Virus record (IMG/VR): IMGVR_UViG_3300035698_005848
Coordinates: 1 to 31,473 of that record
Length of the DNA stretch: 31,473 nucleotides
Strand: one strand, 5' to 3'
Source: a virus
Position numbers and translations under genes: made by a program. Below, in pieces: positions 15,885-23,890 of this stretch; the first letter of the stretch is position 1; every line of letters begins with the position of its first letter. The notes beneath the pieces were generated by a model that was not told the DNA's origin, did no database searches, and saw only the letters and a program-made list of their open reading frames with translations.

Positions 15885-17008
15885 TAGTCAAATCTTACAT
15901 CTTTGTTAATAAGTTCATTCTTTAGCTCATTAAACCAGTTACTAGTTTCCAGATCTGTTGGGTTATAGTTATTATACTCACGAATAAAAAATGAAATTAA
16001 TTTATCGTAGTCACTAGTAAACTTATATAAAGCTGGTTGATTAGATTTCGAATGCCAGATATAGTTTCCGTCTCTGAAAGTTATTACTCCAGTATTAATT
16101 GATTGTTGAATCGTGTACTTAATAAGATTTGCAATCATTCCTTCTGTAGAATTTATCGCCTCAGCTAGAGAAATAAAATTCTCCAATAGAATTTTTTGAT
16201 TATCGCTACTTGAATTCAAGTAATCATCTAATTTTTCTTCTACAGCATTTTTAGAAACAGCTCCTCTAATTACAGGCTCCCCGTTAACGTGTTTTAAAAT
16301 AGAACCTATTTTATATAACTCGAATTCAGGTTTGTTATTCTGCAATTCATACATAAGGTGCATTGCTTTTTTATAAATATCTCTGCGCTTCTTACTTTCC
16401 AGTACGGTTTCATTTTCTTCAGAAATAAACCATGTATGAAGAGAAGGATTCACAAGACTTTCGTTATTAGCAACTCTATTTAACGCTTTCATCATTTCAA
16501 TAGCTAAACGTCCCCTTTGATTACTAGATTCAAATTTGTTACCTCGTGGATACAAAATAACTTTAAAATCTTCTAAAAAATTCTTTGCTACGTTTTTACT
16601 GTAATTCAAAGGTTCTGTCATATTGTGTGTGGTATCATTTGTATAGAAACTAGGTTCTGTACTATCAATGATCTCATAATAAATTTGTTTCTTAATTTTG
16701 GGAGAGTCTACAACTACTTTTAGCATAGTATCCCAACGTTCTGACAAATTATATTTTACTTTAATTTCATCTACGCTAGCTCCGTAAAATTCGTTTTCGA
16801 TAATTTTATCTAAACGAGTAACTAATTTACCTGTTTCGGAATTACGAGGGAATTGAAAAATTTCTGTTACCCCGTCTTCTTTAACTTTATCCATTGTTCT
16901 TGTAGCAACTAAATTGTTATTCGAATCAATGAAAGAATATACTTGTTTGTGTCGACCTTGAGCCGAAGTTCTTTTTACGGGATTTACCCAAATTTCATGG
17001 CTTTTCAT
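15884..17008 (-). CDS. Protein of unknown function between capsid and connector genes
   Basis: 374 aa, charged and largely helical, with many Lys/Glu/Asn residues. Visible segments: an N-terminal basic part (WVNPVKRTSAQGRHKQVYSF), FQFPRNSETGKLVTRLDKII, a helix-rich core (RDIYKKAMHLMYELQNNKPE; ENFISLAEAINSTEGMIANL), and an aromatic end (FIREYNNYNPTDLETSNWF). No nuclease, protease or polymerase motif is apparent. It starts after the capsid terminator, so expression depends on read-through or a promoter I cannot see. A minor head protein or cargo protein ejected with DNA would fit position and composition, but this is inference. Confidence 0.75.
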   Translation of the reverse strand: MKSHEIWVNPVKRTSAQGRHKQVYSFIDSNNNLVATRTMDKVKEDGVTEIFQFPRNSETGKLVTRLDKIIENEFYGASVDEIKVKYNLSERWDTMLKVVVDSPKIKKQIYYEIIDSTEPSFYTNDTTHNMTEPLNYSKNVAKNFLEDFKVILYPRGNKFESSNQRGRLAIEMMKALNRVANNESLVNPSLHTWFISEENETVLESKKRRDIYKKAMHLMYELQNNKPEFELYKIGSILKHVNGEPVIRGAVSKNAVEEKLDDYLNSSSDNQKILLENFISLAEAINSTEGMIANLIKYTIQQSINTGVITFRDGNYIWHSKSNQPALYKFTSDYDKLISFFIREYNNYNPTDLETSNWFNELKNELINKDVRFD

Positions 17009-17041
17009 ACCTTTAACTTTTTCTTGGTTAATTTTAAAAAT

Positions 17042-17063
17042 GGGGGGTATATTTCAACCCCCC
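17042..17063 (-). terminator. G/C-tract terminator after the capsid gene
   Basis: On the minus strand GGGGGGT, an 8-nt loop, then ACCCCCC followed by A and five T. The 7-bp stem lies 8 nt after the capsid stop codon. It would separate high capsid expression from the genes beyond. Confidence 0.82.
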
Positions 17064-17071
17064 TAAATTAT

Positions 17072-18664
17072 TTAAGCTTCAGCAGTGTACATAGCTGGAT
17101 TGTAAGCAATACGTCCCAAACGAGTCGTATCCCATACACACAATGCTCCAGACATTTCACGGTAGATACCTGCCATTTTATTGTTAGAGTTTGCGTTAGA
17201 TCCATCTTTGATAGCTCCTGATTGGAAATCATAGACATTAGATACAGTGTAGTAACTTTCTACTCCGCCCTGCATTACACAAGTAATGTTTTCTGGACGA
17301 TTTGCGTCGAAAGCTTTTTGATCCGTTGCACCGAAATCGAAAATATCCATTGCGAAAGATTCGTTAGTACGATTAGTACCTGGAGCCTTTTCAGGGAACA
17401 GTTTACGATCATCTTTGATAGGATCATGGAAAACTTGTACTACATATCCCATAGGGAATTTAATAGATACAAATTGAGAACCGAATTCCAAAGCGTTGTC
17501 ATGGAACATAGAAGATACAGATCTTAAGAAATGAGTATCTACATATTGGAACAAACTAGCTTCGTTTGCAATAAGTGCAGAGAAAAATGCGGCTCCACCT
17601 TCTCCCGTAGCCAAAATGATTTTACGATCATTAAATGCTCTACGAGTGATAAAGATGTTAGACAAGAACTCATAAATATCACTTAGAGTAAGTGAACCAT
17701 TATGTTCGTAGTAATGACCATCTTTAACAATTTGTCTCCAACCTGGAGCAACTTTCAATACCCTTCCAGAATCTGAATCGGTAGTTTTTTCAAGTTGACC
17801 AAATTCAAAGTTCATTTCACGGTCCATTTCAGTACGTTCCAAAAGACGAGCTTCTGCTTTCGTAATGAATACACCTTGTTCAATTTTCTCACCTTTTCCG
17901 TTTTGGAAATTTTGCTTGTAAACATAACCTACTCCAATAGCGTTATCTTCTTTATATTGTTTGTGCATAGCACGTCCGTCAGTACGACAGCCAATTTCAA
18001 GACGAATAAACTTATCAGAGAATTCTACTTTGTTTGCATAGTTACCAGTCCAAGATTGAAGTTTGAACATTTCACCATACTGATCTGGTCCAAATTTTTG
18101 GTTGTTTTCGTCAGCTACAGAAGTAGACACACGAATCAACCTTCTACCTGGTTGCAGGTATTCAGAAGGAATAAAATTCATCAAGTCACCCGTTTGTAGT
18201 TCAGCTACATATTCAAAAGAATTTGTAGAAATACGAGTAGGGTAACCTATAATACGAATCAATGGTAAATTAGCATTTTCCGTTTTAAGCAAAACTGGCT
18301 CATGAAGCCAATCTCGGTCAACACGGATTTTGAAACGCAACTTACCTTTTCCTGCAGTGCTTCCATTGTCCACGTACTCGGAAATACGGAAATCTACATC
18401 CGTATCGCTTTCCAAAAACCATTCGTAATCATCTACACCGTCTTGAAGAACGTAAACGTTCTTTTTAGCAACAGTTAGATAAGTAAATTTTTTGTTTAGT
18501 AAGTGCTGACCTTGCTCTGCACTAAACAATTTAGAAGTAACAAGTCCAAAGTTATGCGGCTTGTACGTTCTAAACATAGCTGCATGAGTCAAGGAGTCAA
18601 AGCTTGACCCACCCCATGCTTGTCGCTCTACCGTTTGTAAAGCTGTCTTTCTGTTTAAACTCAT
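17072..18664 (-). CDS. Major capsid protein
   Basis: 530 aa. Size, position (after scaffold, before connectors), balanced codon use and own terminator all fit the major capsid protein, the HK97-fold shell subunit. Characteristic segments: SSFDSLTHAAMFRTYKPH at the N-terminus; DYEWFLESDTDVDFRISEY; GKLRFKIRVDRDWLHEPVLL; FGPDQYGEMFKLQSWTGNYA; FITKAEARLLERTEMDREMN; EHNGSLTLSDIYEFLSNIF; and the end REMSGALCVWDTTRLGRI. I recall this pattern from capsid proteins of large Bacteroidota phages. No N-terminal pro-domain is obvious, so maturation may rely on a separate scaffold rather than a cleaved delta domain. Confidence 0.9.
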   Translation of the reverse strand: MSLNRKTALQTVERQAWGGSSFDSLTHAAMFRTYKPHNFGLVTSKLFSAEQGQHLLNKKFTYLTVAKKNVYVLQDGVDDYEWFLESDTDVDFRISEYVDNGSTAGKGKLRFKIRVDRDWLHEPVLLKTENANLPLIRIIGYPTRISTNSFEYVAELQTGDLMNFIPSEYLQPGRRLIRVSTSVADENNQKFGPDQYGEMFKLQSWTGNYANKVEFSDKFIRLEIGCRTDGRAMHKQYKEDNAIGVGYVYKQNFQNGKGEKIEQGVFITKAEARLLERTEMDREMNFEFGQLEKTTDSDSGRVLKVAPGWRQIVKDGHYYEHNGSLTLSDIYEFLSNIFITRRAFNDRKIILATGEGGAAFFSALIANEASLFQYVDTHFLRSVSSMFHDNALEFGSQFVSIKFPMGYVVQVFHDPIKDDRKLFPEKAPGTNRTNESFAMDIFDFGATDQKAFDANRPENITCVMQGGVESYYTVSNVYDFQSGAIKDGSNANSNNKMAGIYREMSGALCVWDTTRLGRIAYNPAMYTAEA

Positions 18665-18676
18665 AATTTATTTAAT

Positions 18677-19744
18677 TTAAAGGATAGGTTTCAATCCAGC
18701 TAACTTACTTCTTGAACCTTTCTTTGGCATATCTTCGGATGAAGAACCACTACCTTTTGAAGTATAAGCATCCCTAAATATAGAACTTTTTTGTTTTTCT
18801 ATATGTTTGGTAGCTTCTTTATTCAAGAAATCAGTCATGTCAAATTTCTTAGTTTTAAAATCATAATAAGTCAAAAGATTAGCAAACTCTACATAGCTTT
18901 TTGGATCACTAAAAGCGTCTCTAATAACTTCTGAAATTTTATTATTCGCAATAACGTCAAGAACTTTTTCCTGACGTTCTTTTTTCCAACCAGTATCGAC
19001 TATCTCTTGTCTAATACTTTTAATAAAAGCTACTTCTTCGTTTCTTTTATTTTGCGATTCTACTACTGTATTCTGAGCTTTTTCCTCAGTTTTAAGTTTT
19101 TTCTTTTTATCTACAAGTAAAGCATTTGCTTCATCGATCAATTCGTCTTCTATATCTAAAGCGTCTAAAGCTTTGTTAATTACCGACTCACGCATTCCTT
19201 TGATTTTGTATTCGGCTTTTAAAAACTCTCGTGCAGCATTAAGATTATCCTCAGAGAACGATAAAGAATTAACCGTTTCATCTTCAAAGAAATCTTCATA
19301 GAAGTCTTTTAGATCTTGTCGTGTAAGTTCAGAACCTTTGTTCAAAACAAATATAGCTAAATTTTGACCGAAATCAGGAAGATCTTCTACCATCGCATTA
19401 ACGATAGACTGAGGAGCTTGCAATTTCAACAAATCTTCAATATCGTCATAGGAGTTGATGTCACTATCGGGTAGAATCAATCCTATTTGCTTCAACACTT
19501 CTGCTGTAGCTTTTGCAGACTTTACCTCCGCTAACGGCAGGTTTGACAAGTCTTCGTCTTCCTCGTCCTCGTCAATTTCGAAGAACTCTTCTTCGGAAGG
19601 ATCGTCTTCTTCTTCGTCGTCTCCGTCGTCTTCGGTTTCAAAATTTGTTTTTGAGAAATCATTTAACGGTTCGTCATCTAAAAGTTGTGTTGATAACTCT
19701 TCATCCATGATAGGAAGGAAGTCATCCAAAGTTTCAATTTCCAT
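18677..19744 (-). CDS. Putative scaffolding protein
   Basis: 355 aa. Residues about 35-70 are almost only Asp/Glu (DDGDDEEEDDPSEEEFFEID), followed by helical and coiled-coil segments (SVINKALDALDIEDELIDEA; KKKKLKTEEKAQNTVVESQN) and a basic C-terminus (PKKGSRSKLAGLKPIL). An acidic front, helical middle and basic tail just upstream of the capsid gene are typical of phage scaffolding proteins, whose basic end binds the coat. It is the first gene after the 19.77-kb promoter and ends 12 nt before the capsid ATG, so scaffold and capsid are co-transcribed. Direct homology was not recognised. Confidence 0.75.
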   Translation of the reverse strand: MEIETLDDFLPIMDEELSTQLLDDEPLNDFSKTNFETEDDGDDEEEDDPSEEEFFEIDEDEEDEDLSNLPLAEVKSAKATAEVLKQIGLILPDSDINSYDDIEDLLKLQAPQSIVNAMVEDLPDFGQNLAIFVLNKGSELTRQDLKDFYEDFFEDETVNSLSFSEDNLNAAREFLKAEYKIKGMRESVINKALDALDIEDELIDEANALLVDKKKKLKTEEKAQNTVVESQNKRNEEVAFIKSIRQEIVDTGWKKERQEKVLDVIANNKISEVIRDAFSDPKSYVEFANLLTYYDFKTKKFDMTDFLNKEATKHIEKQKSSIFRDAYTSKGSGSSSEDMPKKGSRSKLAGLKPIL

Positions 19745-19766
19745 AATTTTTCTTTTTACGGTATTA

Positions 19767-19798
19767 CAAAATTAATAAATTTTTTGCTATTTTTAAAC
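19767..19798 (-). promoter_or_regulatory. Bacteroidota-type promoter for scaffold-capsid unit
   Basis: Minus strand -7 box TAATTTTG (19774-19767), a full TAnnTTTG match, with its last base 23 nt before the scaffold ATG. A GTTT sequence lies 20 nt upstream of it as a near -33 box. It sits in the 106-nt gap between portal stop and scaffold start, the largest gap in this part of the structural region. Confidence 0.62.
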
Positions 19799-19850
19799 TA
19801 TTTTATTTATATAAGAGAAATACTCAATTCAATGTTAAGATACTATAAAA

Positions 19851-22400
19851 TTAAATATCTTGAACCGATTTGTTTATTTCAACCTCGTTTTTAAGTAATT
19901 GCGTATTAGTTGCGTTTTGACCTTTCAAAGTTTCTTCTAATACAATCTTCTCTTTTTCATGTGATTGCATATCTTCTCGATTTTCAATCTCACGTTCTTG
20001 CATTTGCTTTTGAGCTTCCATCTGAGCTTGTTGCTGCTGTTGTTGACTTTCTTGCATCGTTTTTTTCTGTCTTACAGCAAGGATCTGAATTTGCTTATGG
20101 ATTTCTTCAGGACTAGCTCCAGAGAAAATATCTTTCAATATACCAGATATAATTTCTACTCCTTCCCCTGCATTTTGAGCTAGAGGTTGTATATTTTGAA
20201 GCATGTACTCCATATACTTTTGATCCCCTGTAGAAATTTCAGAATACAATCCAAAATCAATATGTTCTAACATTTTAGGCGTTATCTTAAATAATTTATC
20301 TTTTCCATCTGGGCCGATATAATGTAAGATGTTATTAGTTTCTTCAGGAAATTCTTCAAAATATCTTTGCTGCCAAGTTCTAAAATTCTTCAGATAATCA
20401 TTTAACACACAATCCCATACTTTAGAATGATAATAAAAATACGGTTCTGTAATATTAGCTGATTGAACAATAGCCTGTTGATTATCGGTTACGTTTGAAT
20501 TGTTAGAAAATTGAGCTTCTCTTTGAGGAGAGATGCCCATAGCCCAACCTACTTCTTGCTCTAACAAATCAGCTAACTGTTGAAGATTAAATATATCTCC
20601 TGCTGTACCTATTAGTGTTGCACTACCTCCTGGAGATCTAGTTGCAGGAAGAGGTCTGTTACCTGTGGTTTGAGAACCAGAGTAAAAATTGATAGCTGTT
20701 TTCCGTCTAATAGCTAACCATGTAGCAATAGGATCTCTAATAACCTGACCATCTACGTCTATACCCAATTCTTTCGGTATCTGATCTACATCAACGTTTT
20801 GGATAAATCCTTCATACTTGGCCAATTCTCTATTCTGAACATGTTTAACGTACAGGAATTGGAAATATGCAGGGATAGCTCCTTGTACTAAAGACAGGGA
20901 GTGTGCATTCCTAGAATTCATTACAAGACCAAATGTAGATAGATTAAAGTTTGAAAATGGGTTATCTAAATTAGTTGATTGAAAAGGTACTTCTCCATAT
21001 TTAGGATATACATCTGTTCCCAAACGTATAACTTCATATTTACGAGGAATCCACATTTCTTCCGCTGTATATTCAGAAGATCCATTATCCCAAATATACC
21101 TAACACTATCTATCATGTATTTATTAACAAACTTTTCTTTCCTAGCGTCTTTTGGGATCGAGAAGCTATCAGGTAACATTAAGGTTATTCTTTCATTATA
21201 ATCATCAGTATAAGATAGGAATACTACTTTACGGTATCCTTTAAATTCAAGATGAGTTTCCCAAACCAATCTATTCCCCATTGAGTAATCTCTAAGATTT
21301 CCCGTACCTTGATTCATACCTATATTCTTATTTGAATTAGTAGAATCTAAGTAATAGAAGTTCCCATCAGAAGAGTTATACATCATCTTACCTTCTTTCA
21401 AAGCTTGATTCTCATGTATAGGTTCTGCCCCTCCTCCAAGTACATCATTTCTTTTATTCCTTGAACTAGGAGAATAAGAATAAGAAAGCAACGAATCTAT
21501 TTCATCTTCTGATAAATTAGGATACGTATCCATAATATGATTCAATGTTACAGGCTTTCTGTAAATAATGTAGTCTGATTTATGAATAAATCTTTCATTG
21601 GGATCTTTTTTAAAAGAAGTAAATAAAGTATTTCTAATCTCAATAGAAGGTTTACCAAATTTCCAACCTGAATACGCATAGAATCTATCGGAAATTAAAA
21701 GGTCTAAAAGAGAATCTAACTTTTTGGTTTTTAAATCTTCTAACCTTTCAGCATATTTCAAAGCATCGCTATAAAAAACTTCATAATCAGATTTGAATTC
21801 ATGACCTAAAACTTTATCAATACCTTTTTCTTCTCGAATAGATTCTATAAACTGTTGAATTTCTTCTTCAGATTTACCTTGCATCTTCATTTGCAAACCT
21901 TGAATTTCAGCAGCTAATTCCTCTTCTACAGCGGCAGAAAGTTCTTTAACAAGTAACTCATCTTTATCCTTAATTGCTTTTAAAGATAAAAGAATGATCT
22001 TATGTCTTTCATTTCTTTTTATATATTCACCTGTCAGAACATTGACTTTATTCCTTAAAATAGGATATGCTTGAATTTCTTCTTCAATTTCTCCTGTAGT
22101 ACTAAGTACTTCACCCAAAGGATCACAAAAGAGATTAACTTTATCCCTAAAGGAAGATAAGTCATTATTTAGTATTTCGTATGCAGATTTCAACTTCTCA
22201 TAATCTGGAAGATAAGGATCTAAAGAAGGAGAAACAGAATTTAAAATATCTTTAAAATACTGTCCCTCATCTTTATGCTTTTCATCTTCAGAAACTTTAA
22301 GCTGAATAAACCTACGATAATCAGGTTGTTTAGTAGATTTTTTAGGTTCCCCTATCTTTTTGCCAAAAAATTTGTTTTTAGCTACTTCTGAGTGCTTCAT
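19851..22400 (-). CDS. Portal protein
   Basis: 849 aa, in the size range of large-phage (crAss-like) portals. The N-terminus is basic; residues about 100-240 are helical; the centre contains aromatic/strand segments typical of portal wing and stem (FIHKSDYIIYRKPVTLNHI; RKVVFLSYTDDYNERITLML; MGISPQREAQFSNNSNVTDN). The C-terminus from about 760 is a long Gln/Glu-rich coiled coil (QESQQQQQQAQMEAQKQMQE), matching the barrel or crown extension seen in large portals. The dodecamer would sit at one capsid vertex and dock TerL during packaging and the connectors afterward. Its ATG overlaps the chaperonin stop (ATGA), so it is translationally coupled to it. Confidence 0.88.
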   Translation of the reverse strand: MKHSEVAKNKFFGKKIGEPKKSTKQPDYRRFIQLKVSEDEKHKDEGQYFKDILNSVSPSLDPYLPDYEKLKSAYEILNNDLSSFRDKVNLFCDPLGEVLSTTGEIEEEIQAYPILRNKVNVLTGEYIKRNERHKIILLSLKAIKDKDELLVKELSAAVEEELAAEIQGLQMKMQGKSEEEIQQFIESIREEKGIDKVLGHEFKSDYEVFYSDALKYAERLEDLKTKKLDSLLDLLISDRFYAYSGWKFGKPSIEIRNTLFTSFKKDPNERFIHKSDYIIYRKPVTLNHIMDTYPNLSEDEIDSLLSYSYSPSSRNKRNDVLGGGAEPIHENQALKEGKMMYNSSDGNFYYLDSTNSNKNIGMNQGTGNLRDYSMGNRLVWETHLEFKGYRKVVFLSYTDDYNERITLMLPDSFSIPKDARKEKFVNKYMIDSVRYIWDNGSSEYTAEEMWIPRKYEVIRLGTDVYPKYGEVPFQSTNLDNPFSNFNLSTFGLVMNSRNAHSLSLVQGAIPAYFQFLYVKHVQNRELAKYEGFIQNVDVDQIPKELGIDVDGQVIRDPIATWLAIRRKTAINFYSGSQTTGNRPLPATRSPGGSATLIGTAGDIFNLQQLADLLEQEVGWAMGISPQREAQFSNNSNVTDNQQAIVQSANITEPYFYYHSKVWDCVLNDYLKNFRTWQQRYFEEFPEETNNILHYIGPDGKDKLFKITPKMLEHIDFGLYSEISTGDQKYMEYMLQNIQPLAQNAGEGVEIISGILKDIFSGASPEEIHKQIQILAVRQKKTMQESQQQQQQAQMEAQKQMQEREIENREDMQSHEKEKIVLEETLKGQNATNTQLLKNEVEINKSVQDI

Positions 22401-23890
22401 ATTTTAAATGGAGATTTTGTTTCGTATTCATTATGTAAAATAAAAGAAGAGTTTATAAATAATTTACATGTAGCAGCAGCATTGATCAAAGATTGAATTA
22501 TTACTTCTGTAGGATCTATAACACCTTCTTCTAGAAAATTTTGTATTTCGTTAGTTTTTACATTATACCCATAATTAGGTTCAATATTCTTCAAAATTGA
22601 TTCAGGATGCAAATTAGCATTCTTTAAGATTTGATATGCGTTTTCTTTTAATACTGAATTTACAATCGAAGTAGATTCAGGATTATATAAGTTGTACAAT
22701 GCAATACCGCCTCCTGCGACGTACCCATAGTCAACCGCAGCATTAACTGCTCCAATTGCGTCTTCAATTCTATCATATTCTTCGTTTAAAGCTTCAGAAG
22801 TTACTCCCCCAGCATAAATGATAACACTTGAACCTTTTAGTTTATAAATACGGTCAATAATATCATTTGATTCAAAAGTATCTAAAGCGTGATTCTTCAA
22901 ATCGTTTAATTGCTCAATTCTATCCTCCAAGGAAGGAGTATCGGAATTATATAAAGTAAAATAGTTTGGTCCTACTATGATTTTTTCTACCATATTTTCT
23001 TCATCGAGAAATGCAAGAATGTCATCATAATTTTTCAATTGACTATTACCATGCCCAGGAGTTTTAATTGCAACTACTTGAAGACCGCTATTAACTTTAT
23101 TCATACTTAATGCACGAATAGCAGCATCTCCAAATCTAGGAGCAATGATTACTACAGGACGTAAATTCTCTTTAGCCTCAGATAAAAACTGTTGAAGTTC
23201 GAGACTTAGATCTGGAATAGGTGTTTTCGAAACAAGAATCGAAGGATATTCATAAATAGCTTGTTCTGTATGTTTATCTGTCATAAATGAAGAATGTACA
23301 TAACCAGATGAAAACTCTAGACCTTTATGAACTTCAAAATACGTGTCTTCAGATTCTTCAGAACGTTCTAGTTTAATCAATGTATCTAATCCTGTTTCTT
23401 TATAAATTTCATAAAACAATTCTCCAATAATTTCAGAATTGGAAGAAATTTTAGCAATATCTCTTATTTGTTCAGGTGTAGTAACCTCAATAGACTTTTC
23501 TCTAAGTTTAGCTACTGTTTGCTTTACTTCACGATCCATTTCGGCAAATACTTTATTTATATCTGTATTATCGTAAATATTTCTTTTAGATTGTTGCAGT
23601 AAAGATTGTAATAGTACAGCCGTAGCTGTAGTTCCATCCCCGACTTCGTCTACTGTTTTTTCACAAGCGGAAACTAAAATTTTTGCTCCTATATTTTTAA
23701 GAGGATTTTCAAAAGATATTTTTTTAGCTACGGATACTCCGTCTTTTGTGAATCTTAAATTTTTAGCGTCTGAATCGCTTATAATGACTGTTTTACCTCG
23801 TCCTCCCATAGTGGATTTAACTACATCAGCAGCTAAATTCAATCCGTCTAAGGATTTCTCAAAATTATTTGTTAATTCCTGTGTGACCAT
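22397..23890 (-). CDS. groEL: Phage GroEL-type (group I) chaperonin
   Basis: 497 aa, clear Hsp60 over the whole length (host GroEL is about 548). Equatorial ATP site: STMGGRGKTVII, FTKDGVSVAKKI (Asp50), DEVGDGTTATAV (GDGTT 84-88), AGGG 392-395 and DPTEV (Asp459). The hydrolysis aspartate equivalent to E. coli Asp398 is present in IEDAIGAVNAAVDYGYVAGG (Asp377). The apical domain (about 185-345) keeps the substrate-binding helices (DLSLELQQFLSEAK, RFGDAAIRALSM). The Gly-Met tail of bacterial GroEL is missing; the protein ends NEYETKSPFKI. It overlaps TerL by 19 nt and the portal by 4 nt, so it is made with the packaging machine. An active ATP-driven folding chamber is expected. Confidence 0.95.
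   Translation of the reverse strand: MVTQELTNNFEKSLDGLNLAADVVKSTMGGRGKTVIISDSDAKNLRFTKDGVSVAKKISFENPLKNIGAKILVSACEKTVDEVGDGTTATAVLLQSLLQQSKRNIYDNTDINKVFAEMDREVKQTVAKLREKSIEVTTPEQIRDIAKISSNSEIIGELFYEIYKETGLDTLIKLERSEESEDTYFEVHKGLEFSSGYVHSSFMTDKHTEQAIYEYPSILVSKTPIPDLSLELQQFLSEAKENLRPVVIIAPRFGDAAIRALSMNKVNSGLQVVAIKTPGHGNSQLKNYDDILAFLDEENMVEKIIVGPNYFTLYNSDTPSLEDRIEQLNDLKNHALDTFESNDIIDRIYKLKGSSVIIYAGGVTSEALNEEYDRIEDAIGAVNAAVDYGYVAGGGIALYNLYNPESTSIVNSVLKENAYQILKNANLHPESILKNIEPNYGYNVKTNEIQNFLEEGVIDPTEVIIQSLINAAATCKLFINSSFILHNEYETKSPFKI

Noticed and set aside
19455-19775. Plus-strand open frames rich in Ser or Arg/Leu opposite the scaffold gene
   Set aside because: They are mirror images of the Asp/Glu-rich codons of the scaffold gene and have no start context or neighbours.
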